Below are positions 1-5,798 of a stretch of DNA of 5,804 nt, one piece after another (within the stretch, counting starts at the first letter, position 1; each line of letters opens with the position of its first letter). Both the position numbers and the translations under genes were made by a program. The DNA lies in assembly GCF_900764565.1 (NCBI RefSeq), contig NZ_CAAFOM010000190.1, forward strand, positions 1 to 5,804, in the 5' to 3' direction. The DNA comes from an uncultured Catenibacterium sp. Lineage in GTDB: Bacteria > Bacillota_I > Bacilli_A > Erysipelotrichales > Coprobacillaceae. Below the pieces are notes generated by a model. It was not told the DNA's origin and searched no databases. It worked only from the letters and a program-made list of their open reading frames with translations.

Positions 1-40
1 ATTTTTTAAACTTCTCTACACCTTTAATTTGAATATGTTA

Positions 41-50
41 GACTATAGTC
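41..50. promoter_or_regulatory. Perfect 10-bp palindrome upstream of the MATE gene
   Basis: GACTATAGTC reads identically on both strands and sits just before the SD (55-61) of the MATE gene. Short palindromes overlapping the leader of efflux genes are often repressor half-site pairs (MarR- or MerR-type regulators), but the flanks are not symmetrical beyond the 10 bp core. A likely -10, TTTAAT at 23-28 (5 of 6 matches), would put its -35 at or beyond the window edge and place this palindrome in the 5' leader. An operator role is inference only. Confidence 0.25.
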
Positions 51-66
51 ATGAGGAGGGGATTTC

Positions 67-1410
67 ATGAAGAAAGATCAGTATCAAATGGATATGACGC
101 ACGGTCCATTGCTTGGTAAGATCTTAATATTTTCTATACCATTAATGTTTTCAGGGGTGCTGCAGTTATTGTTTAATGCAGCAGACGTTATTGTGGTAGG
201 ACAGTTTGCTGGTCCACGTTCTATTGCGGCAGTAGGTTCTACATCTTCTGTTGTCAATCTATTAGTGAGTTTATTTATTGGTTTATCTGTCGGGGTCAAT
301 GTACTAGTCGCCCGTTTTATTGCGGCACAAAGAGATAAGGATACCCATGAAACAGTACACTCTGCCATACTACTCGCAATTGTCTTTGGCTTGATCTTTG
401 CGATTATTGGTGTAACAGGCGCAAGAATGATTCTAGAAGCAATGGGATCACCTGATGATGTTATCAATCTTGCAACAACTTATTTACGTATCTATTTTAT
501 AAGTATGCCTTTTGTGGCTCTCTATAACTTTGGTGCTGCCATATTAAGAGCTATTGGAGATACCAAAAGACCACTTATATTCCTTATTGTAGCTGGTGTT
601 GTGAATGTCATCTTAAACTTAATATTCGTTATACTATTCAAGATGGATGTTGCGGGTGTTGCCCTTGCGACATTTACAGCAGAACTTGTTTCTTCAATAC
701 TTATTATCAACTGCTTGATGAAAACAAGTACTGTTATTCATTTAGATATTCATGCTTTAAAATTCCATAAAGATAAAGTCATCCAGATATTCAAGATTGG
801 TTTACCTGCAGGATTACAGGGGGCTATCTTCTCTATTTCTAATATCCTGATTCAATCATCTATCAACTCATTTGGTTCTATTGCGATGGCAGGTAATGCG
901 GCTGCTGGATCACTTGAAGGATTTGTCTATCAGTCTATGAATGCCATCTATCAGGCATGTGTTACTTTCACAAGTCAGAACTATGGTATTAATGATAGAA
1001 AGAGAGTCGATAGAGTACTCGCATTATGTATTGGAATAGTCACAGTTGTAGGACTTGTTTTAGGTAATTTAGTCTACTTCTTTGCGGATGAACTGATTTG
1101 TATCTATACAACAGATGTACATGCTATTGCATATGGTCATGAAAGATTATTCTATATATGTGTACCTTATTTCATCTGTGGCTGGATGGATGTTATAGTG
1201 GGTTCATTAAGAGGTTTAGGTTATTCTACTATTCCTATGATTGTATCTCTCATAGGTGCATGTGGACTAAGAGTCTTATGGATTCTTACTATCTTCCAAT
1301 ATTTCCATACACTTAATTCTATTTATTTATCATATCCAGTGACATGGGTTGTTACTGCAGCAGCTCATCTCATTACTTATATGATATTAAGAAAAAAAGC
1401 ATTCAACTAA
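67..1410 (+). CDS. MATE family efflux transporter (DinF/NorM-like)
   Basis: This is a 447-residue integral membrane antiporter of the MATE (multi antimicrobial extrusion) family, which exports cationic drugs, dyes or metabolites using a proton or sodium gradient. The protein shows about 12 hydrophobic segments in two homologous halves (roughly residues 15-220 and 238-440). Family marks are visible: Asp40 in the first helix (NAADVIVVGQF), the end-of-first-half motif LRAIGDTKRP (160-169), SQNYG followed by a basic stretch (303-313), and the second-half counterpart LRGLGYS (381-387). Length is normal for the family (about 440-470). The start at 67 is fixed by the SD GGAGGGG (55-61), 5 nt upstream. 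It converges on the permease gene, with 16 bp between stop codons, and they share a terminator. The family is clear; the substrate cannot be read from sequence. No regulator gene is visible, as the window begins only 66 bp upstream. Confidence 0.95.
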   Translation: MKKDQYQMDMTHGPLLGKILIFSIPLMFSGVLQLLFNAADVIVVGQFAGPRSIAAVGSTSSVVNLLVSLFIGLSVGVNVLVARFIAAQRDKDTHETVHSAILLAIVFGLIFAIIGVTGARMILEAMGSPDDVINLATTYLRIYFISMPFVALYNFGAAILRAIGDTKRPLIFLIVAGVVNVILNLIFVILFKMDVAGVALATFTAELVSSILIINCLMKTSTVIHLDIHALKFHKDKVIQIFKIGLPAGLQGAIFSISNILIQSSINSFGSIAMAGNAAAGSLEGFVYQSMNAIYQACVTFTSQNYGINDRKRVDRVLALCIGIVTVVGLVLGNLVYFFADELICIYTTDVHAIAYGHERLFYICVPYFICGWMDVIVGSLRGLGYSTIPMIVSLIGACGLRVLWILTIFQYFHTLNSIYLSYPVTWVVTAAAHLITYMILRKKAFN

Positions 1411-1447
1411 AAAAGTCATTCAGAGCTTAATTCTGAATGACTTTTTT
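1409..1447. terminator. Bidirectional intrinsic terminator between MATE and EamA genes
   Basis: A perfect 16-bp inverted repeat is formed by AAAAAAGTCATTCAGA (1409-1424) and TCTGAATGACTTTTTT (1432-1447) with a 7-nt loop GCTTAAT. Read in either direction, the GTCATTCAGA-type stem is followed by six U residues, so it should stop both converging transcripts. It starts inside the MATE stop codon, and its right arm encodes the last six residues of the minus-strand permease (KKVIQN). The permease stop codon (1427-1429) lies in the loop. Confidence 0.9.
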
Positions 1448-2293
1448 ATCTGGTAACTGTGCAATAATAATCGCAATAAACATGAGTACACAGCCAAATC
1501 CTTCTTTGATTGTAAGACTCTGACCTAAGATCACCCATCCTGCAAGTACTGAGAATACAGATTCCATACTTAGTAAGATAGAAGCTACTGTAGGATTCAT
1601 ACCCTTCTGTCCAATAATCTGTAACGTATATCCTGCACCACTTGATAATAATCCAGCATAGAGAATAGGTGCACATCCTGCCATGATATTATGCATAGAT
1701 ACATCTTCAAATAGGAACATAGGAATAGTATTCAATAATGCACATGTGAAGAACTGAATACAGCTCATCTTTACACCATCTACTAAAGGTGAATAGTGAT
1801 CAATGACAAGAATATGGAGTGCAAATACACAGGCACAGGCACATACTAATAAATCTCCTTTACCTAAAGTAAATGATCCTGTCATACATAATAAGTAAAG
1901 ACCAATAACAGCTAGGACAACAGAAATACCAATCTTAGGGCTTAACTTCTTCCCTAAAAATAAGCTAAAGAATGGTACGACAATAATATAAAGTGCTGTA
2001 ATAAATCCTGCTTTACCTACAGTTGTAAACTGAATACCAAACTGCTGCAAGGCACTTGCTAGACCTAATACAATACCGCAGGCAATTCCACCTGCCCATA
2101 ATTTCTTATCCTTGAAGTTCATTGTATGATCAAAGAAATAAATAAGTGGTAATAAAACAAGTCCACCTAAGTAACTACGTAAGGCAGTAAAAGTAAATGG
2201 TCCTACATAGTCCATACCTGCACTTTGTGCTACAAAGGCACAACCCCAGATGAAGGCTGTAAGTAGTAGTAATAAATGATTCTTATAACGCAT
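1427..2293 (-). CDS. EamA/DMT-superfamily permease (RhaT/YdcZ-type 10-TM transporter)
   Basis: This 288-residue membrane protein of the drug/metabolite transporter superfamily carries two EamA repeats. Ten hydrophobic segments can be marked at about residues 7-24, 32-54, 66-86, 93-113, 119-137, 147-165, 176-195, 207-226, 234-256 and 264-281. Family marks are the Trp-Gly in helix 1 (FIWGCAF, 15-20), the repeat-1 end (AGFITALY then FLGKKLSPK, 95-120) and the matching repeat-2 end with Ser-Met-Glu (242-244) followed by LGQSLTIKEG. Length is typical (280-310). Members export amino acids, purines or other metabolites; the substrate here is unknown. The ATG at 2291-2293 is supported by the SD AGGGGG (2301-2306) with 7-nt spacing. 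The gene lies 46 bp downstream of the HAD gene on the same strand with no terminator between, so it may be read both from that gene's transcript and from its own promoter. Its last six codons and stop are inside the shared terminator. Confidence 0.93.
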   Translation of the reverse strand: MRYKNHLLLLLTAFIWGCAFVAQSAGMDYVGPFTFTALRSYLGGLVLLPLIYFFDHTMNFKDKKLWAGGIACGIVLGLASALQQFGIQFTTVGKAGFITALYIIVVPFFSLFLGKKLSPKIGISVVLAVIGLYLLCMTGSFTLGKGDLLVCACACVFALHILVIDHYSPLVDGVKMSCIQFFTCALLNTIPMFLFEDVSMHNIMAGCAPILYAGLLSSGAGYTLQIIGQKGMNPTVASILLSMESVFSVLAGWVILGQSLTIKEGFGCVLMFIAIIIAQLPDKKVIQN

Positions 2294-2301
2294 GATTTTT
2301 C

Positions 2302-2315
2302 CCCCTACAAAGGGG
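2302..2315 (-). promoter_or_regulatory. Small GC hairpin covering the permease SD
   Basis: On the minus strand CCCCT (2311-2315), loop TTGT (2307-2310) and AGGGG (2302-2306) can form a 5-bp, mostly GC stem that pairs away the permease Shine-Dalgarno AGGGGG. The upstream arm would be present in RNA reading through from the HAD gene, but largely absent from RNA starting at the predicted local promoter (start near 2310). The fold is short, so any effect on translation is speculative. Confidence 0.35.
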
Positions 2316-2316
2316 T

Positions 2317-2345
2317 ATTTTACACGAAATCATCACTACTTACAA
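2317..2345 (-). promoter_or_regulatory. Putative promoter for the EamA permease gene
   Basis: On the minus strand, a -35-like TTGTAA (2340-2345, 4 of 6 consensus positions) is separated by exactly 17 bp from TAAAAT (2317-2322, 5 of 6). The -35 overlaps the last codons and the stop of the HAD gene. Predicted transcription would begin near 2310, leaving a leader of about 17 nt that still holds the SD. This is a motif-based prediction only. Confidence 0.5.
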
Positions 2346-3926
2346 AAGATATTTATCTACGATTACTTTTATTCCATCATGATCATTATCTAATGTGATT
2401 TCAGTGGCTAGTTTCTTAATTTCTTCTGTCGCATTCCCCATCGCAATTGCTTTACCAGCACTTTGGAATGCTTCAATATCATTTCCACTATCTCCCATCA
2501 TGATTGTATTTTTAATAGGGATATTTAAGTAAGATGATAAAGATTCTAGTCCTGCTCCTTTAGTAATACCTAAAGGTGTGACTTCAATGGCTGTATCTTC
2601 TACCCATGCACAGCTAACTGGAAATGATTTTAGTTTTTCTAAAAGATTGCTTGTTGCTTCAACACTTGGATTAAATAAACAGAACTTAAGAATCTCATTT
2701 TTATGACTCTCTGCATATTCATAGATATCCTCTACAGCCTCTGCACGAGTTTCAAACATAGATTGATAAATAGCCATATTGTAGTAAGACATATTCTCTA
2801 TATCTTTTTGAGAAGCCATAGAATGTGTTGAATCCAATAAATACAACATCACATCTTCCTTCTTCACAATATCCATCATCTGTGTAAATACATCTGTATC
2901 AAAAGAATGGACTTCTAATGGCTGATTGTTCTTAAAATCATAGATCAAACATCCACTTAACAAGATTCCATAATCACAGAAATCTAATTCACCTTCATAA
3001 TCCTTTAATTCTGCCAGTCCTCTTCCAGTACATAAACAGATGCTCTGTCCTCGCTTGTTAGCTTCAATTAAAGAGGCTGCAGTATTTTTAGAAATAGTCT
3101 TATCAGACTTTAGAAGTGTACCATCCATATCAAGTGCCAAAAGATATCTTTCCTTGATCCATCCATAATGCACACAGGCATTATAAATACCATCCTGATC
3201 TGCATCACTCGTCACATAAGTGGCATTCTTCTTTAATTCATCTATACCATTACCCATCGCAATACTTGTCCACTCTGGAATAAACATAGACAAATCATTC
3301 TTTTCATCACCAAATACGACAACATCTTTAATATCACCACCAAGATGTTCCACCATACGTTTAATACCCTTGCTCTTATTTCCTGGTTCTACAAACAAGT
3401 ATTCCTTATGAAAACGACACCAAGGTAACTTCTTTAAGGATTCTAGTTTTTCTTCCTCACCCTTAAAACAGGCAATATAGACCTTATAGATCTGATCATA
3501 ATCACGTGGATCTAGACCTTCTACCACTTCTGTCTTCATATAAATATCATGAGTAAACTGATAAAAACGATTATCCGGTGCCAGTCTTCTTGTCTTATTA
3601 TCAGGAGAAAAAGCCCATATCAAACCCTTCTTCTCACATTCATCTATCAAATCAAGACATAATTGATAATCCAATGGTTCAATACCAATCAACTTGTCAT
3701 CAATAGTCATTCCATTTCCACCATCACTGACCATATTATGAAAACCTAATTCATGCATATAATCATGTGCCATGGCCTGACTTCTACCTGTCGCAATCGC
3801 AATAAAATGACCCTCTGCTTCTAGCTGTTTTAAAGCATATTGTGTTGATTCAGGAATATATTGATCTCCTGGTGTTCCTACAGCCAAAGTTCCATCAATA
3901 TCAAAGAAAAAGTATTTTCTATTCAT
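2340..3926 (-). CDS. Tandem Cof-type HAD-IIB family hydrolase (two phosphatase domains)
   Basis: This 528-residue soluble protein is built from two complete Cof/HAD-IIB phosphatase units of about 260 residues, where a usual family member has only one. Unit 1: motif I DIDGT with Asp9/Asp11, motif II Thr46 (ATGRS), motif III Lys186 (NKSKG) and motif IV GDEKND (Asp207, Asp211). Unit 2: DMDGT with Asp266/Asp268, Thr300 (CTGRG), Lys456 (TKGAG) and GDSGND (Asp479, Asp483). Both Mg-dependent active sites look intact, each with an IIB cap between motifs II and III. The linker is almost absent: unit 2's first strand begins right after GWIKER (255-260). HAD-IIB enzymes dephosphorylate sugar phosphates, nucleotides or cofactor phosphates; the substrate is unknown. 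The start was chosen at 3924-3926 because AGGGG (3933-3937) is 6 nt upstream. An in-frame ATG at 3951-3953 lies inside the promoter -10, and the adjacent ATG at 3927-3929 is only 3 nt from the SD. Confidence 0.92.
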   Translation of the reverse strand: MNRKYFFFDIDGTLAVGTPGDQYIPESTQYALKQLEAEGHFIAIATGRSQAMAHDYMHELGFHNMVSDGGNGMTIDDKLIGIEPLDYQLCLDLIDECEKKGLIWAFSPDNKTRRLAPDNRFYQFTHDIYMKTEVVEGLDPRDYDQIYKVYIACFKGEEEKLESLKKLPWCRFHKEYLFVEPGNKSKGIKRMVEHLGGDIKDVVVFGDEKNDLSMFIPEWTSIAMGNGIDELKKNATYVTSDADQDGIYNACVHYGWIKERYLLALDMDGTLLKSDKTISKNTAASLIEANKRGQSICLCTGRGLAELKDYEGELDFCDYGILLSGCLIYDFKNNQPLEVHSFDTDVFTQMMDIVKKEDVMLYLLDSTHSMASQKDIENMSYYNMAIYQSMFETRAEAVEDIYEYAESHKNEILKFCLFNPSVEATSNLLEKLKSFPVSCAWVEDTAIEVTPLGITKGAGLESLSSYLNIPIKNTIMMGDSGNDIEAFQSAGKAIAMGNATEEIKKLATEITLDNDHDGIKVIVDKYLL

Positions 3927-3951
3927 CATGCACCCCTCACTTTCGAGATAC

Positions 3952-3981
3952 ATTATACACTCATGAACATGCGATTCTCAA
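3952..3981 (-). promoter_or_regulatory. Sigma-A-type promoter of the tandem HAD gene
   Basis: On the minus strand, TTGAGA (3976-3981, 5 of 6 to TTGACA) is separated by 18 bp from a perfect TATAAT (3952-3957). Transcription should start near 3945, giving a leader of about 19 nt that includes the SD AGGGG (3933-3937) before the ATG at 3926. It lies in the gap after the SSB gene, so the phosphatase can be made independently of SSB. The perfect -10 overlaps the ATG at 3951-3953, which rules that codon out as the start for this transcript. Confidence 0.75.
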
Positions 3982-3992
3982 TCATTCATGTT

Positions 3993-4310
3993 TTAGAATG
4001 AATAGTTAGAATCTTCACACACCATATGTTCTGGATAAACTTCCATTGCATATGAAGTTGTTCCTGAACGATTTGGATAAAAGCGTCCTCTGACACTTCC
4101 TTCAATAGACACAGACTGACCCTTTTCAAAATGGTCTACAACATATTGTGCCTTTTCATCCCAGATCACACAACGTATATAATCATAACGTGGTCTATCT
4201 TCAGTTCCTCCTTTCGTAGTAAGTAAGAAAGAACCTCTAAGTATTCCATTTCTAGATTCTTTCACTTCTGGATCAGATGTAATCTGTCCCTGTAATTTAA
4301 CTTCGTTCAT
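3993..4310 (-). CDS. Small single-stranded DNA-binding protein (single OB-fold, no long tail)
   Basis: This 105-residue protein resembles the OB-fold core of bacterial SSB: an N-terminal strand MNEVKLQGQITSDPEV (usual SSB opening), the central DYIRCVIWDEKAQYVVDHFEKGQSVSIEG (43-71, with Trp50 and the KGQ-V-EG turn) and a final strand SYAMEVYPEHM (86-96). Such proteins coat single-stranded DNA in replication, repair or recombination. Housekeeping SSBs are about 150-180 residues with a Gly/Gln-rich linker and an acidic DDDIPF-like tip. Here the chain stops just after the fold, ending EDSNYSF: acidic residues and a terminal Phe, but no Pro. It is therefore probably a secondary SSB or PriB-like paralogue. 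The ATG is supported by AGGAGG (4320-4325) with a 9-nt gap. It is divergent from metY and lies 66 bp upstream of the HAD gene with no terminator. The fold is confident, the specific role is not. Confidence 0.85.
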   Translation of the reverse strand: MNEVKLQGQITSDPEVKESRNGILRGSFLLTTKGGTEDRPRYDYIRCVIWDEKAQYVVDHFEKGQSVSIEGSVRGRFYPNRSGTTSYAMEVYPEHMVCEDSNYSF

Positions 4311-4333
4311 AATTTTATTCCTCCTTCTATATA

Positions 4334-4351
4334 CTTATTCCCTAAAATAAG
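4334..4351. repeat. Inverted repeat in the SSB leader region
   Basis: CTTATT (4334-4339) and AATAAG (4346-4351) form an inverted repeat with a 6-bp centre; a second register TTATTC (4335-4340) / GAATAA (4351-4356) overlaps it. The site lies just upstream of the SSB Shine-Dalgarno, within the SSB-metY intergenic region. It could be an operator for a dimeric regulator, but in such AT-rich DNA a 6-bp match may be chance. Confidence 0.25.
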
Positions 4352-4367
4352 AATAAATTACTTAAGA

Positions 4368-4386
4368 TTTTTTAAAAAAATTTAAA
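4368..4386. other. T6-A7 tract, AT-only stretch upstream of metY
   Basis: Six T (4368-4373) are followed by seven A (4374-4380) and then TTTAAA. It sits in the 124-bp divergent intergenic region between SSB and metY, directly upstream of the metY core promoter. Such tracts can stiffen or bend DNA and act as an UP element for RNA polymerase. It would suit a promoter with a poor -35, but the role is inferred. Confidence 0.35.
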
Positions 4387-4412
4387 TCCCTACAACCCTT
4401 ATGGTATATAAT
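4384..4412 (+). promoter_or_regulatory. metY promoter: perfect -10, weak -35
   Basis: A perfect TATAAT lies at 4407-4412. At the standard 17-bp spacing, the -35 position (4384-4389, AAATCC) does not resemble TTGACA, so an activator or the AT tract upstream may compensate. The transcript would start near 4419, leaving about 16 nt before the ATG at 4435 with the SD GGAGG (4423-4427). That leader is too short for a SAM riboswitch or T-box, so any methionine control should act at the DNA level. No recognisable binding site for a known methionine or cysteine regulator was seen. Confidence 0.6.
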
Positions 4413-4434
4413 GTTTAAAAACGGAGGATATATT

Positions 4435-5703
4435 ATGGAATTAGAAACAAAAGCAATCCATGAAGGCTGGAAGCCTGGTAATGGAGAACCTAGACAGTTA
4501 CCAATTTATGAAAGTACTACTTTTAAATATGATTCAAGTGATGAAATGGGAAAACTATTTGATTTAGAAAAAGATGGTTATTTCTATTCACGCTTACAGA
4601 ACCCTACAAATGATGCAGTAGCAGCTAAACTTACAAGCATGGAAGGTGGCTATGCTGGTATGTTGACAAGTTCTGGACAGGCCGCAAACTTCTTTGCGAT
4701 TTTTAATATCTGTGAAGCAGGAGGACATGTTGTTGCATCAAGCAGTATTTATGGTGGAACATACAACCTTCTTTCAGTAACTATGAAGAAGATGGGTGTA
4801 GATGTTACTTTTATTAATCAGGATTCTACTGTAGAAGAAATCAATGCAGCATTTAAAGACAATACTAAGTGTATGTTTGGAGAAACATTATCTAACCCTA
4901 CAATGGAAGTATTAGATATTGAAAAGTTTGCATCTATTGCGCATGCACATGGTGTACCTTTAATTGTGGATAATACATTCGCAACACCAGCAAATTGTCA
5001 GCCTATTAAATGGGGTGCTGATATTGTGACTCATTCTACAACTAAATATCTAGATGGTCATGCATCTGGTGTTGGTGGCGCTATTATTGATAGTGGAAAT
5101 TTTGACTGGATGAGTCATGCAGAAAAGTTCCCAGGACTTACTACTCCTGATGATAGTTATCATGGAATTACTTATGCTAAAAGATTTGGTAAAGCCGCTT
5201 ATATTACTAAAGCGACTGCACAATTAATGCGTGATTTAGGATCTATTCCTTCACCATTTAATAGTTATTTATTAAATATCGGTATTGAATCATTAGCAGC
5301 ACGTATGCGTGTACATTGTGAAAATGCCTTAAAGGTCGCTACATACTTAAAGAATCATCCAAAAGTAGAATGGATCCACTATCCAGGACTAGAAGATGAT
5401 AAATATCATGAAGCAGCCAATAAATATATGCCTCATGGTACATGTGGTGTTATGTGCTTTGGTTTAAAGGGTGATAAGAAGGAAGCAGTGACTTTCATGG
5501 ATCACTTACAGCTTATTAATATCGTTACTCATGTTGCAGATGCAAAGACTTGTATCTTACATCCAGCCAGCCATACACATCGTCAGATGACAGATGAACA
5601 ATTAAAAGAAGCAGGTGTTGATCCAACACTTATTCGTTTATCTATCGGTTTAGAAAACCCTGAAGATTTAATCAAGGATATCGAAGAAGCATTAAAGTAC
5701 TAA
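4435..5703 (+). CDS. metY: O-acetylhomoserine sulfhydrylase (homocysteine synthase)
   Basis: This 422-residue cytosolic PLP enzyme of the Cys/Met metabolism (gamma family) fold makes L-homocysteine and acetate from O-acetyl-L-homoserine and sulfide, the direct sulfhydrylation route to methionine. The PLP lysine is Lys204 in HSTTK. Other active-site marks are Tyr51/Arg53 (YSRLQNPT, contacting phosphate from the neighbouring subunit), Ser80-Gly81-Gln82 (phosphate loop), Tyr106 (ring stacking), Asp179 in VDNTFATP (pyridine nitrogen) and Arg401 (RLSIGLE, substrate carboxylate). Length near 420-430 and the insertion after Lys204 (PDDSYHG... LGSIPSPFNSYLL) favour MetY over cystathionine gamma-synthase or lyase (about 380-400). 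MetZ or methionine gamma-lyase are less likely alternatives. The ATG at 4435 is chosen because GGAGG (4423-4427) is 7 nt upstream; the earlier in-frame ATG (4411) is part of the -10. No other methionine genes are in view. Confidence 0.92.
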   Translation: MELETKAIHEGWKPGNGEPRQLPIYESTTFKYDSSDEMGKLFDLEKDGYFYSRLQNPTNDAVAAKLTSMEGGYAGMLTSSGQAANFFAIFNICEAGGHVVASSSIYGGTYNLLSVTMKKMGVDVTFINQDSTVEEINAAFKDNTKCMFGETLSNPTMEVLDIEKFASIAHAHGVPLIVDNTFATPANCQPIKWGADIVTHSTTKYLDGHASGVGGAIIDSGNFDWMSHAEKFPGLTTPDDSYHGITYAKRFGKAAYITKATAQLMRDLGSIPSPFNSYLLNIGIESLAARMRVHCENALKVATYLKNHPKVEWIHYPGLEDDKYHEAANKYMPHGTCGVMCFGLKGDKKEAVTFMDHLQLINIVTHVADAKTCILHPASHTHRQMTDEQLKEAGVDPTLIRLSIGLENPEDLIKDIEEALKY

Positions 5704-5762
5704 AAAAAGCAGATCACTAAACTGGTTCAAAAGTCAAGGACAGAATGTTGACAGTCCCTGCT
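5704..5762. other. Short non-coding gap after metY
   Basis: These 59 bp between the metY stop and its terminator have no open frame. Read on the minus strand the right part contains GGGACTGTCAAC and, further on, CTGTCCTTGAC, two related but not identical motifs. This is faintly reminiscent of an insertion-sequence end, but there is no transposase in the window and no clear target duplication. Nothing else is recognisable. Confidence 0.3.
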
Positions 5763-5798
5763 AAATGAGCATCACCTTAAGGTGATGCTCATTTTTTT
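5763..5798 (+). terminator. Intrinsic terminator downstream of metY
   Basis: A perfect 14-bp stem AAATGAGCATCACC (5763-5776) / GGTGATGCTCATTT (5781-5794) with a TTAA loop is followed on the plus strand by seven T (5792-5798). It is the first terminator after metY, 59 nt past its stop, so it probably ends that transcript. On the minus strand the U-run would be only three, so it works mainly in one direction. Confidence 0.88.

Noticed and set aside
44..49. TATAGT as a -10 box for the MATE gene
   Set aside because: Transcription would start at about 56, inside the Shine-Dalgarno (55-61), and no -35 lies at 16-18 bp; it is better seen as the centre of the palindrome.
84..710. Minus-strand open frames of 127 and 62 codons opposite the MATE gene
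   Set aside because: They are antisense to a clear MATE coding sequence, have no recognisable domain and no supporting SD; they are reading-frame shadows.
1446..1676. A 76-codon minus-strand frame inside the permease gene
   Set aside because: It overlaps the EamA coding sequence in another frame, with Tyr/Cys/Ser-rich low-sense composition and no family resemblance.
3220..3411. A 63-codon plus-strand frame inside the HAD gene
   Set aside because: It is antisense to conserved HAD motifs and has no independent support.
2340..3926. The double HAD protein as two genes merged by a frameshift or lost stop
   Set aside because: The frame is continuous, both halves keep all motifs, and there is no SD or start codon well placed at the junction near residue 260; real fusion is the simplest reading.
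3982..4003. Hairpin TCATTC/GAATGA or ATTCAT/ATGAAT after the SSB gene as a terminator
   Set aside because: The stem is only 6 bp and AT-rich, with no U-run following on the minus strand.
4311..4434. SAM riboswitch or T-box upstream of metY
   Set aside because: The predicted leader is only about 16 nt and the intergenic region shows no conserved stems, T-box sequence or terminator.
5748..5753. TTGACA as a -35 promoter box after metY
   Set aside because: At 16-18 bp downstream there is only the terminator stem (ATCACC region) and no -10-like hexamer.
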